From: Bacillota bacterium | GTDB lineage: Bacteria; Bacillota; Clostridia; Lachnospirales; Lachnospiraceae | NCBI GenBank assembly: GCA_023434365.1 | Contig: JAEYSV010000002.1 | Location: 62,001-126,000 of the forward strand | Direction: 5' to 3' | DNA length: 64,000 nucleotides | Part shown: in pieces, positions 1 through 8,600 of the stretch | Layout of the letters: every line of letters begins with the position of its first letter | Position numbering within the stretch: position 1 is the stretch's first letter | Notes under the pieces: model-generated | Database searches by the model: none | What the model saw: only the letters and a program-made list of their open reading frames with translations | Told to the model about the DNA's origin: nothing | Made by a program: the position numbers and the translations under genes

Positions 1-2
1 TG

Positions 3-1094
3 ATTGCTGTTAGTGTTGCCTCAGTATCAATTTTCTATGGCTTTTATCGTTCCATGCAATCAATCAAAGCAATACAAACGTCAGTTAATGCACAAAATGT
101 TCTGTTAGAGGAAGAAAAAGAACGAGAAGAAAAAGAAGAACAGGAGCAACTTAAGAAGGAGGAAGAAGAGCGGCTAAAAGCAGAAGAAGAAGCAAGCAAA
201 GTAGTTGATAACGAAAATGTATTGATTGCGGGATCCTATCAAATACGCGATACTAGTGCTATCTCAGATGCTTATAAAGCAAAAAAGCCGGAAACTTTAA
301 CAAGTGAAGAAGACAAAGTTACTTATCAACTGGCTAGTGATATTTTAGATAAGATTATAAAACCTAATATGACTCCATACGAAAAAGAATTTGCTGTTTT
401 TGAATGGATTACTACCAATGTTTCATTTGATACCTCCGTTGGTACGGTTGTCCCAGGTGCTGCTGGTGTTTTTGATCATCCTTATGGTGTATTACAATCA
501 AAACATGCGGTATGTGCCGGATTTGCAACTACGTTTCGCCTCTTTATGCATATGTTAGACATTGAGTGCAAAGTAATTCACAGCTCCGATTCTTCACATA
601 GCTGGAACCTAGTGAAATTGGATGGTGAATGGTATCACGCAGACTGCTTGAAGGCGCTTGGCAATGGATATCCAGATTATCGCAACTTTAATATTAGCGA
701 TTCTATGATGGCAGGTGGAAACACTTGGGATAAAACTTTGTTTCCAGCAGCCAATGGAATCAAATATAGTTATGCTGTAGTAAACGCCGTTGATTGTAAC
801 GATATCTTCACTCTTCCAAAAGAAATCAAAAATATGTTAGATAAAGAAACCGTTAACTCCTTTTACAAGCTAAAAACAGATGTACAACCAGACTTGGTTA
901 ATACCATGATGTCACAGATTCAAGGGTTAAACGATAATTATTACAATATTCAGCAAAGCATTATTCCTTATAGTGAAGATTACTATATTCTCGGCATTTA
1001 CAATGGTACTATCTACAAGGATCGACCTAGTGCTATTCCTCAGGAAACACTTGATAAAATGAACAACACAATTAATGAAGCATTTAATAGATAA
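3..1094 (+). CDS. Membrane-anchored transglutaminase-like protein (5' end outside window)
   Basis: The reading frame is open to the left edge, so the true start lies outside the window. The first visible codons encode a hydrophobic stretch (IAVSVASVSIFYGF) that looks like a membrane anchor. About 40 Glu/Lys-rich residues that should form a charged helix follow, then a transglutaminase-core domain. The probable catalytic triad is visible: Cys in HAVCAGF, His in SSHSWN and Asp in WYHADC. Such domains in Firmicutes are usually extracellular and act as peptidases or cross-linkers on peptides or peptidoglycan; the substrate here cannot be told. The next gene starts 20 bases downstream with its own ribosome site, so the two are probably co-transcribed. 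The fold is fairly certain, the role is not. Confidence 0.8.
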   Translation: MAVSVASVSIFYGFYRSMQSIKAIQTSVNAQNVLLEEEKEREEKEEQEQLKKEEEERLKAEEEASKVVDNENVLIAGSYQIRDTSAISDAYKAKKPETLTSEEDKVTYQLASDILDKIIKPNMTPYEKEFAVFEWITTNVSFDTSVGTVVPGAAGVFDHPYGVLQSKHAVCAGFATTFRLFMHMLDIECKVIHSSDSSHSWNLVKLDGEWYHADCLKALGNGYPDYRNFNISDSMMAGGNTWDKTLFPAANGIKYSYAVVNAVDCNDIFTLPKEIKNMLDKETVNSFYKLKTDVQPDLVNTMMSQIQGLNDNYYNIQQSIIPYSEDYYILGIYNGTIYKDRPSAIPQETLDKMNNTINEAFNR

Positions 1095-1113
1095 GAGAAG
1101 GCAGGGAATCTAT

Positions 1114-1674
1114 ATGAACAAACTTAAACTCTATCGTAACGTCACATGTCTTCTACTTGCTTGTGCTCTACTAATGAGCGGATGTGCCAATGGAAACAGT
1201 GTCGAATCTATCGGTTCTTCTACTCCTATTGCAAGTACTAAAAACGAAACAGATACCAAAAAGTCTTCTCTTAATCTCACAGAATTCTCTAATTATCTTT
1301 TGACAGAGGTTGGCAATTTTCCTTCAATGCGTACACTGACCTTAAAAGACAAAGATGCTATTGAGGTACTTAGTGAAACACTATATCTCAATACCGATGT
1401 AATAGAAGATGTTTATTACCAATTCAGCGAGTTCGGAACAGCGGAAGAATTGTTACTTATTCGTGTTAAGGAACGGCCGGATGTTGACAGCATCAAAGAA
1501 TCCCTCCAAAAGCATATGGATGACCGCATTAATCTCTTCGATACGTACGACCCAGAGCAGGCAGTAATCGCTAGAAATGGGCTGGTACTTAGCAAAGAAA
1601 CATATGTAGGCTTTATTATCTGCCAACAGTCCGAGATTGCCAGAGCAAAATTTTATGAGTATATAAATAAATAA
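1114..1674 (+). CDS. DUF4358-type lipoprotein
   Basis: A 186-residue protein with a lipoprotein signal peptide: basic start, hydrophobic core and the lipobox LLMSGC, followed by a Ser/Thr-rich linker. The remaining about 130 residues resemble the DUF4358 family, common in Lachnospiraceae and of unknown function. The ATG at 1114 is chosen over an upstream in-frame ATG because it follows a GAAGGCAGGG ribosome site and begins the signal peptide. It directly follows the transglutaminase-like gene and ends at a strong terminator. The lipobox Cys would anchor it on the outer face of the membrane beside its neighbour. The family call is by resemblance. Confidence 0.75.
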   Translation: MNKLKLYRNVTCLLLACALLMSGCANGNSVESIGSSTPIASTKNETDTKKSSLNLTEFSNYLLTEVGNFPSMRTLTLKDKDAIEVLSETLYLNTDVIEDVYYQFSEFGTAEELLLIRVKERPDVDSIKESLQKHMDDRINLFDTYDPEQAVIARNGLVLSKETYVGFIICQQSEIARAKFYEYINK

Positions 1675-1677
1675 TAT

Positions 1678-1714
1678 AAAAAGCAACACCTGAGTCAATC
1701 AGGTGTTGCTTTTT
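1678..1714. terminator. Bidirectional intrinsic terminator
   Basis: A perfect hairpin with arms 1678-1693 and 1699-1714 (core GCAACACCTGA / TCAGGTGTTGC) flanked by A5 and T5. It serves the lipoprotein gene on the plus strand and the anti-sigma gene converging from the right. Confidence 0.9.
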
Positions 1715-1738
1715 ATAACATATTATTATATACCCGCT

Positions 1739-4237
1739 TTACTTCCTATAATCATATTCCTTAGTACTTTGATAAATACGCTCACATATTCCTAGTAACC
1801 TATCATAGACGTCATCTTCAATAAACAAATATCCAATATTCGTATGTATGTATTTCTTCCCCTCTTTGCTAACACCAATCCTAAACATGTATACAGTATC
1901 ATGACTATCTAGAATCTCATCATATGCTTCCACCGTAATATAATACATTTGAGATCCCTGTTTATCCCTCGGATTACGCTCATAGGCAAATAGTTTTTCA
2001 GACTCTATCGTCAGTGGCTGAAATCCCTTAAGTTCAGCTACCCGCTCCATAAGCACAGCTAGCGTATCCCGGTCATCAATTCCCTCTCCACTATAATTGC
2101 CATCATCATTAAGAATCTTATCATAGATAACCGCATAGTCTGCAGAATAGGCCCAGTCTATATTGGATATTTTAAAATGATTAACAATTTCTTGGTCTAA
2201 TTTGCCATCTATATAAAAGTCAGCATAATCATAGTATGCATCCCACTCATTTAAATACGAATATCTCATCATTGTATCTTCCCTCGATGCCTCTTTTGAT
2301 AGTGTCTTCCTATATGGTCCCTTACCTATAGTTGGGTCCTCCCATACACCATCATAAATCTCTGGTGCGTTATTCCAAGGCATACCCGATCTGCATATGT
2401 AAAGAGTAAAGCTACGATCACGGTAATCCTCAACTGCTACATATTCATAACTGTCCGAAAATGCAAGCAATGAGGTATATCCCTCCCCTTTTACAAGATA
2501 AAACCGTTCTATGTCTTTACCGCCAAATGGTTTACTATCCTTTCCTTGCATAATATAATCTTCTAAGTCCTTAAGGCTATTCGATGATCTAAATAATATC
2601 CCAATCTCATCAAAATCAAACTCACTATCGTCATAACCATAATCCATTGCTGGTTCCTTAAAGTAAGAAATTAATAGCTTTGTTTTTTGATTATTTAAGT
2701 ATAGGTTAAATAAAATCTGATTACTTGTAAGGTTTATACTTCCCATCTCTTTTGCAAAGTTTTCGTCGATCAGGACATGAAAGTTATTGCCATTGTCAAT
2801 TGAATAGCAGGTAATGTAATTATCTCCAATACTGTAATAGTAAATATACTCCTTAGTTACAAAATATGTATCTCCCTTTTCCTCTGGTGTAATCTCATCA
2901 TAACCTTCAAATAATGGAATTAACGACACTGACCCTTGACCTAATTCTAGTACTCTATATTTTTGCCAGTTTTTCAGTTCTATCTTTCCTGTAATATCCT
3001 TACCTGTAGTAGTATCATATACCACACCACCATCTTTTGTCTGTACTACAATGGCAGTGTCCTCATTGATAAAATGAATTAAGTTTCCATCAAATTTTCT
3101 GGTTGTTTTACTTTCCATATCATATATTGCAAAACTGCCAAAATTGTTTTCATCCAACTCTTCTCCTTCTTTATTGAGAGTTTTGTAGGATATAAATCTA
3201 CCAGTATCAGAAAAATAAACTTCTTCGCCATAGACCTTCTCTTTTTTCTGAGTAGCAATGATATTCATTACCGCTGACTTCCCACTCACGTCAACTAACA
3301 CTACCTCTGTTGAACAATCATCGGTTAATACCGAAGCTAAGTAGTATTTATGATTCGGTGACAGGTGGCAGTAACTTGCAGCATTTAAATCAACTGGGTA
3401 TTTGAAAAATCTCTCATCATATATATTGTAAAAATAAAATTGAGTATCTTTTGCCTTGGCACCCCGAACTTCCATCATCATATTCCCAGATACCGGGTCA
3501 TAGTATAGTGCCTGAATCATGCCATTATGTGAATTTAACCCCTTCTCTTCGACTATTTTATTGGCCGCCGCACTAAAGCAGATTATCTCCTTTGTTTTTG
3601 TATTGAAAAAGATTCCTATGCCGTCTTTATATTCTGGCGCATATTCTAATGGAATAAATTCTTCATATATCATTCCCTGTCCAAGCTGTGCCCCTTCCGG
3701 TAACTCTAGTCTATCACTTTCCTCGGTTGCCTCTAGACATACCGCTAAGACCGAAAGACTTCCCGGAGTATACCAGTCTGGTATTTCAAGATTAAGGGTT
3801 ATTTCTTCCTTCTCATCGTTTTGCTCCTGCTTCTTCTCATTATCATCTTGTTTCTCATCATTTTTATCTTGATTCTGCTCTTCTATTTCTTGATCTTGTT
3901 TCTCTTTATTCTGATCCTTCTTCTCTTCATTTTTCTCTGTATCATTTTTCTCTGTATCATTTTGCTCCTGCTGCTTATCTTTTTGTCCCTGCTCTTCTTT
4001 ATTCTTAATAAGACTTACACTCAATAACAGCACTAACAAAAGAAAGCTTGCAGCTATAACATATTTCACCCACCTGTTTTTTCTCTTATCTTGTTTTACA
4101 TAGGCCGTAGTCGTCTGTTTTTCATCTTTCGCTAAGGTGCTATCTATACTTTTTTCCATTTGTCTTATGATTTTTTGTTGTAATTCTTCGGATATTGTTA
4201 CCTTAGTAAGCTCATTTTTATAGTCGTCTTTATTCAT
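1739..4237 (-). CDS. Large membrane anti-sigma-like protein partner of the ECF sigma factor
   Basis: An 832-residue protein. Residues 1-50 are a cytoplasmic segment (ISEELQQKIIRQM) of the kind found in sigma-associated membrane proteins. One membrane span follows at about 56-77 and then an extreme Asp/Glu/Lys/Gln/Asn-rich linker (about 78-147) with short repeats such as EKNDT. About 680 outer residues have periodic beta-rich segments that could form a propeller-like sensor. The ATG at 4237 follows GGAGGG and overlaps the sigma gene's stop by a few bases, implying translational coupling; a TTG at 4252 in the same frame is less likely. The anti-sigma role is inferred from this coupling and topology. 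No zinc-binding anti-sigma motif is visible. Confidence 0.7.
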   Translation of the reverse strand: MNKDDYKNELTKVTISEELQQKIIRQMEKSIDSTLAKDEKQTTTAYVKQDKRKNRWVKYVIAASFLLLVLLLSVSLIKNKEEQGQKDKQQEQNDTEKNDTEKNEEKKDQNKEKQDQEIEEQNQDKNDEKQDDNEKKQEQNDEKEEITLNLEIPDWYTPGSLSVLAVCLEATEESDRLELPEGAQLGQGMIYEEFIPLEYAPEYKDGIGIFFNTKTKEIICFSAAANKIVEEKGLNSHNGMIQALYYDPVSGNMMMEVRGAKAKDTQFYFYNIYDERFFKYPVDLNAASYCHLSPNHKYYLASVLTDDCSTEVVLVDVSGKSAVMNIIATQKKEKVYGEEVYFSDTGRFISYKTLNKEGEELDENNFGSFAIYDMESKTTRKFDGNLIHFINEDTAIVVQTKDGGVVYDTTTGKDITGKIELKNWQKYRVLELGQGSVSLIPLFEGYDEITPEEKGDTYFVTKEYIYYYSIGDNYITCYSIDNGNNFHVLIDENFAKEMGSINLTSNQILFNLYLNNQKTKLLISYFKEPAMDYGYDDSEFDFDEIGILFRSSNSLKDLEDYIMQGKDSKPFGGKDIERFYLVKGEGYTSLLAFSDSYEYVAVEDYRDRSFTLYICRSGMPWNNAPEIYDGVWEDPTIGKGPYRKTLSKEASREDTMMRYSYLNEWDAYYDYADFYIDGKLDQEIVNHFKISNIDWAYSADYAVIYDKILNDDGNYSGEGIDDRDTLAVLMERVAELKGFQPLTIESEKLFAYERNPRDKQGSQMYYITVEAYDEILDSHDTVYMFRIGVSKEGKKYIHTNIGYLFIEDDVYDRLLGICERIYQSTKEYDYRK

Positions 4238-4718
4238 CCTCAAACCCTCCAATCATGGCCTTCTTTAACATAGTTCGTCCCCTCGATAATTGTGACAATA
4301 CCGTATTCTGTTTTCTATGTAATAGTTCTGCAATTTCTTTTACCTCATATCCTTCATAATAATGCAAGTAAATAACATCACGATATTTTACAGGAAGCGA
4401 CTTAACAGCCTCCAAAACAGGATAGGACTCCTCTTGTTTTTGAGTGATCTCTTCCGTAATATGTACACGCTTTGAAAACCATGCGGATTTAGTATGGTCT
4501 TTACACAGATTTATCGTTACCCTAATTAACCAAGCTTTTAGATGTTCTTCATCATGAAAAGTCTGTATACCTTGTCGAAATAGCTTTAAAAAGACCTCTT
4601 GCGTTATATCCTCGGCCTCTTGTAAATGATTCACCCGGTGCATAGCCAAACGTAAAATCATTGCACCGTATCTGGTGATATAATCGTTTATCTCATATGC
4701 TATATATGCTTTATCCAT
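4230..4718 (-). CDS. ECF-type RNA polymerase sigma factor
   Basis: A 162-residue sigma-70-family protein with region 2 (AEDITQEVFLKLFRQ, about residues 35-55) and region 4 (LPVKYRDVIYLHYYEGYEVKEIAELL, helix-turn-helix about 110-150) and no regions 1 or 3, as in ECF sigmas. The second ATG (4718) is preferred because the GGGGG ribosome site lies about six bases upstream, whereas it abuts the first ATG at 4724. The next gene overlaps the end and encodes the likely membrane anti-sigma partner. Such pairs normally respond to envelope stress or outside ligands and transcribe their own operon. The target promoters were not identified. Confidence 0.9.
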   Translation of the reverse strand: MDKAYIAYEINDYITRYGAMILRLAMHRVNHLQEAEDITQEVFLKLFRQGIQTFHDEEHLKAWLIRVTINLCKDHTKSAWFSKRVHITEEITQKQEESYPVLEAVKSLPVKYRDVIYLHYYEGYEVKEIAELLHRKQNTVLSQLSRGRTMLKKAMIGGFEDE

Positions 4719-4779
4719 CCCCATCCCCCTTTGTTTATAACACGACTAAAACCTAGTTAATATTGCACTGATTATTTTC

Positions 4780-4807
4780 TTGACATTCATTTTTATTGTG
4801 TAATAAT
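4780..4807 (+). promoter_or_regulatory. Sigma-A-type promoter for the small membrane protein
   Basis: A perfect -35 TTGACA at 4780-4785, a 16-base spacer, and -10 AATAAT at 4802-4807. It lies about 50 bases ahead of the ATG at 4859 and diverges from the sigma gene. Confidence 0.6.
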
Positions 4808-4858
4808 AAAAGCATGTAAATTAATGGTACATTTTAACATTTTTAAAAGGAGCCAATT

Positions 4859-5250
4859 ATGAAAAAATTAGTTACCCTATCAGGAATAGGTATTGTTGTA
4901 ATCATTGTTGTTTTATACTTTATATTCAATACAAAGAGTAACCAAATAAATGACTTGATAGCTTTAGACTCTGTTAATCGAATTACATATGTAGATGGAA
5001 GCAATGGCAATACGAGTGAAATTTCCGACGAGAAGGAAAAACAACAACTAGTTGCCGGTCTGGATAGGATTGAAATAACTGAAACAGCTCTCGAAGACAG
5101 CACTGGCTGGAAGTTTGCACTCGTCCTTGAATCTGATAGTAAAGACAAAAACTTACTTTTATTGACAAAGATATATGTAAAGACAACAACGGTAACAATT
5201 ATAAAATGAAGAATGTTGATGATGTTATTCAAGCGTATTTCCAACGATAG
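4859..5250 (+). pseudogene. Small membrane-anchored protein, apparently frameshifted near its 3' end
   Basis: The ATG at 4859 follows AAAAGGAG and opens a 116-residue frame ending at 5209: a short N-terminal membrane span (IGIVVIIVVLYFIF) and a polar outer domain. The last 15 or so residues (KIYVKTTTVTIIK) look unlike a folded protein. From about 5142 the frame one base back reads a coherent Asp/Asn-rich tail with DKDICKDNNGNNYK and NVDDVIQAYFQR up to a TAG at 5248-5250. Restoring one T in the T run near 5156-5160 would join the two. The sequence therefore suggests a recent one-base deletion, a sequencing error, or less likely programmed frameshifting. The family was not recognised. The promoter and ribosome site are intact. 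Confidence 0.55.
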
Positions 5251-5412
5251 ATATTCTTTTAGAATTGGATAGCTTAGTCATTGTTGATTCCCCTTAACTT
5301 ATAATTAATGCTATACTTTTCTTTCATTTTTGTCAATTTATTCCTACGTCAATACTAATAGGTTGATTATTTTTTCACTTGTGTAAACAATAATATAGCA
5401 GTATAGGTTACA

Positions 5413-5443
5413 ATGGACCCCGTGTTAATGACACAGTGTCCAT
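5413..5443 (+). terminator. Possible terminator hairpin after the frameshifted gene
   Basis: Imperfect inverted repeat with outer arms ATGGAC / GTCCAT and inner arms TGT / ACA, followed by an AT-rich tract (ATTTATTTATAT). It lies 160 bases past the end of the frameshifted gene. No other hairpin with a T tract was seen between the two genes. Confidence 0.4.
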
Positions 5444-5682
5444 ATTTATTTATATCTACTCGCTAAGTATTCGGCTAATCTAAATCAACAACACTAACAC
5501 ATGGGAAAATTGGCAAAATCAGCAAAATATTTACTTTCATCGCAGCAACACCTAAAATAATTGCGTCGTATTTACCATTTCCATCATAGTATAATAAGGT
5601 TGTTCCAATTAATAACAGCTAGAAGCTCTTGTTATAAGGGAGAAAAGCTCCCTAGCAACCAAATTTATTAAGGAGGTAAAAT
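5444..5682. other. Gene-free stretch and leader of the xylanase gene
   Basis: No complete gene is visible. On the minus strand, 5618 down to 5475 is an open stretch of 47 codons (with LLYYDGNGKYDAIILG) lacking a start codon and ribosome site; it may be the remnant of a decayed gene. On the plus strand a TATAAT sits at 5590-5595 without a convincing -35. The leader carries a short hairpin at 5637-5653 (AGGGAG / CTCCCT, loop AAAAG) just ahead of the AAGGAGG ribosome site of the xylanase. That hairpin could affect mRNA stability or access. Confidence 0.4.
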
Positions 5683-8600
5683 ATGAGCAAAAAAGTAGTA
5701 GCAGCTTTAACTCTTGTGGTATATTTATTTACCACAATCCCCACTGACGGTCTTTCGTTTGTGCAGGCAGCGACAGGGGAGTCGATCACACTCTATGATC
5801 TAGGCAACGATTCCAATCTTACAATTGGGGAATCAATGTCCAGCCCTGCATTAGAGAAAGCAGGTGGACCAACAATCGATGTTGTACAAGGGAATAATGG
5901 CCCATCCCTTCATGTTACGAACGTAGTAAACAGTTGGGATGGTGTGGACCTGAAACCAACGGCTCTCATGCAACCTGACGGCTCCTATCTGGCAGGTGCC
6001 TACACCTTCACTGTATCAGGCCATGTAGATCCAGGCGTTGTTTCCTCTTACGTGAATAAAGCTGGCAACCCTGACACCCTTCAAATGGTTTTCGGTATGT
6101 CTGCAGACCCTTACAGCTGGTTTGCTAACCAAACGATAAGTGCGGATGGAGATGGTACCTTTACTCTTACATATAACACCACTTTTTCCAGTGCTTCAGA
6201 ACTTTCTAATCTGGGGTATAACTTCCGGATTCAAAAAAATGGGGAAGGACTAGCTACCAGTCCAACTTCCTTCTATATTGATAACATTACAGTCAATGTA
6301 ATACCAAGTTCGGGCGAGCAACCTGAAACTCCTGTTGAACCTGATAACAATCTTCCTGTGGGAACTACTGCAACTCTTTATGACCTTGACGCAGATACCA
6401 ATATATCTGTCGATGGATCTTTAGATGACACTCTAGCATTGGCCAATTCAGGCGATGGAGAAATCAGCATAGTGCAAGGGAATGATGGAACAGTATCCCT
6501 ATATGTACATAACCGTGTAAACAATTGGGATGGTGTGGATTTATTCCGTTCGGCTCTCATGCATGAAAATGCTTATTATGCCGGCGATTATGTCTTCACT
6601 GTAAAAGGACATCTTGATCTGGCAGACGTTGCAGATAGTTCCAGGTTTGTCTTTGGTATGTCACAATCTCCATGGGGGGAATTAAATAAGGTAGATGTTG
6701 CAAGTGATGGTACCTTTACACTTAATTATACCAAAAACTATTCCACCGCAGCATTTGCTGCCTTACCTTATGACTTCCGGATTCAAACGACTGATAAAAA
6801 TCCGCTAGCCTACTATATTGATAGTATTACTGTTACAGTAACGGGCACAGCACCAAAGGTAAAACAGCTTTACACCTTCCCATTTGATGACGAAGCTACG
6901 CAAGGCAGTTTCTTCGCTCCAACTACTTCCTCTGCTGAACTCGCATGGGTAAACCAACCTAGTATCGGACATGATGATGATGCCGCATTACAGGTTACTC
7001 ATAAAGGTACTGATTATACTGGCGCAAACAATGCTGTTCGGTTAACTTTACCTAAACCACTTCCTGTTAGTGCTGCTTATAACATATCTGCCTGGGTCTA
7101 TGTTCCAGTCGAAGCCAATACAGGAAAAAGCACATTGACTGGTCCTAGTATTGTGCTTAACGGAGATTATGCCGGTGCTACTGACGCAAGTAAATTCCCT
7201 GCTGATGGTGGCAATATAGCAGTCGGCACATGGCAGGAGTTGAATGTAACTCTTCCAATGAACACTACACCAATCTCTACAATTGATTTTCTTTTTGCTA
7301 CAGATGATGCAACAACCCATCCAGATGAATGGAGGTTTGACAATATCGTGATTACGCAAGTGGGTGATAGAATAATCACTCCTAAGTGGGAATTAGACCT
7401 CCCATCTCTGGCTGAGGCTTATAATAGCGTATTCCTATCGGGTAATATAATGAGCCCAGAACAGACTACAGATACTGAACTCACCAATATGTATAAACAC
7501 CAGTACAATGTGGTTACAGCTGAAAATGCCATGAAACCTCAGAACCTGTCATCTGCAAAAGGTGTATATAATTATACAGAGGCAGATAAGATTATTAACT
7601 GGGCACAGGAAAATGATATTCTTGTGCATGGACATACACTTGTATGGCATTCCCAATCAGCAGATTGGCTAACGAAAAACGGTAATAGTCCTCTCACACG
7701 CGAAGAGGCCAGAGCAAATATGCAATCATATATTAACGAGGTAGCTGGGTACTTTGCAGGCAAGGTTATCTCATGGGATGTAGCTAACGAAGTATTTCAG
7801 AATGATGTATATACTGCTCCAGAAGATTGGAAATCCGTATTACGTGGCGCGCCAGGAGTCTCGGATACGTCCCCATGGTATGCTGCTTATGCAAATGGTG
7901 CAGATACAAGCAAAGGTGAAAGCGGAGCAGATTTTATCTATGATGCCTTTGCATTCACTCGTCTTGCTGACCCAGATTCCAAATTATTCTACAATGACTA
8001 CAATGAAATTGAAGTCGGAAAATCCGAAGCAATCGCGATGATGGTGGAAGAACTTAATGAAAAGTGGAAAACCGACCCTCGAAACACAGACTCTGACCGT
8101 CCTCTCATTGAAGGCGTAGGAATGCAGGCACATTATTGGACAGGTGAATTAAATCCAGCAGATGTGGAAGCTGCGATTAAACGTTTTATTAAAGCGGGAG
8201 CAGACGTTGCTGTTTCAGAACTGGACATACCAGTTGGTACCTACCCAACTTATCAGCAAAACACTGAACTGACAGAGGCAGACGCAAAAATTCAGGCAGA
8301 TTTATACAAACAGTTATATAAGATTTATATTAAGTATGCAAATAACATTGATCGTGTCACTATCTGGGGAAAGGCAGATCCACAAAGCTGGCGCTTTGAA
8401 GGTTATCCAACGCTCTTTGATGATTCCTTTGCTGCAAAAGATGCATTTTATGCAGTAATAGAGGCTGCTGCTGATATTATCCCTACTCCAGTACAGTATA
8501 CTGTAACCTTTGACAGTCAAGGCGGCAGCGCATTATCTAGCCAGGTAGTAGATGCTGACAGTATTATAACAGCTTCTACCGCACCAACCAAGACAGGCTA

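Noticed and set aside
3821..4027. Plus-strand Leu/Ile/Phe-rich frame resembling a membrane protein
   Set aside because: It is the complement of the Asp/Glu/Lys/Gln linker of the anti-sigma gene.
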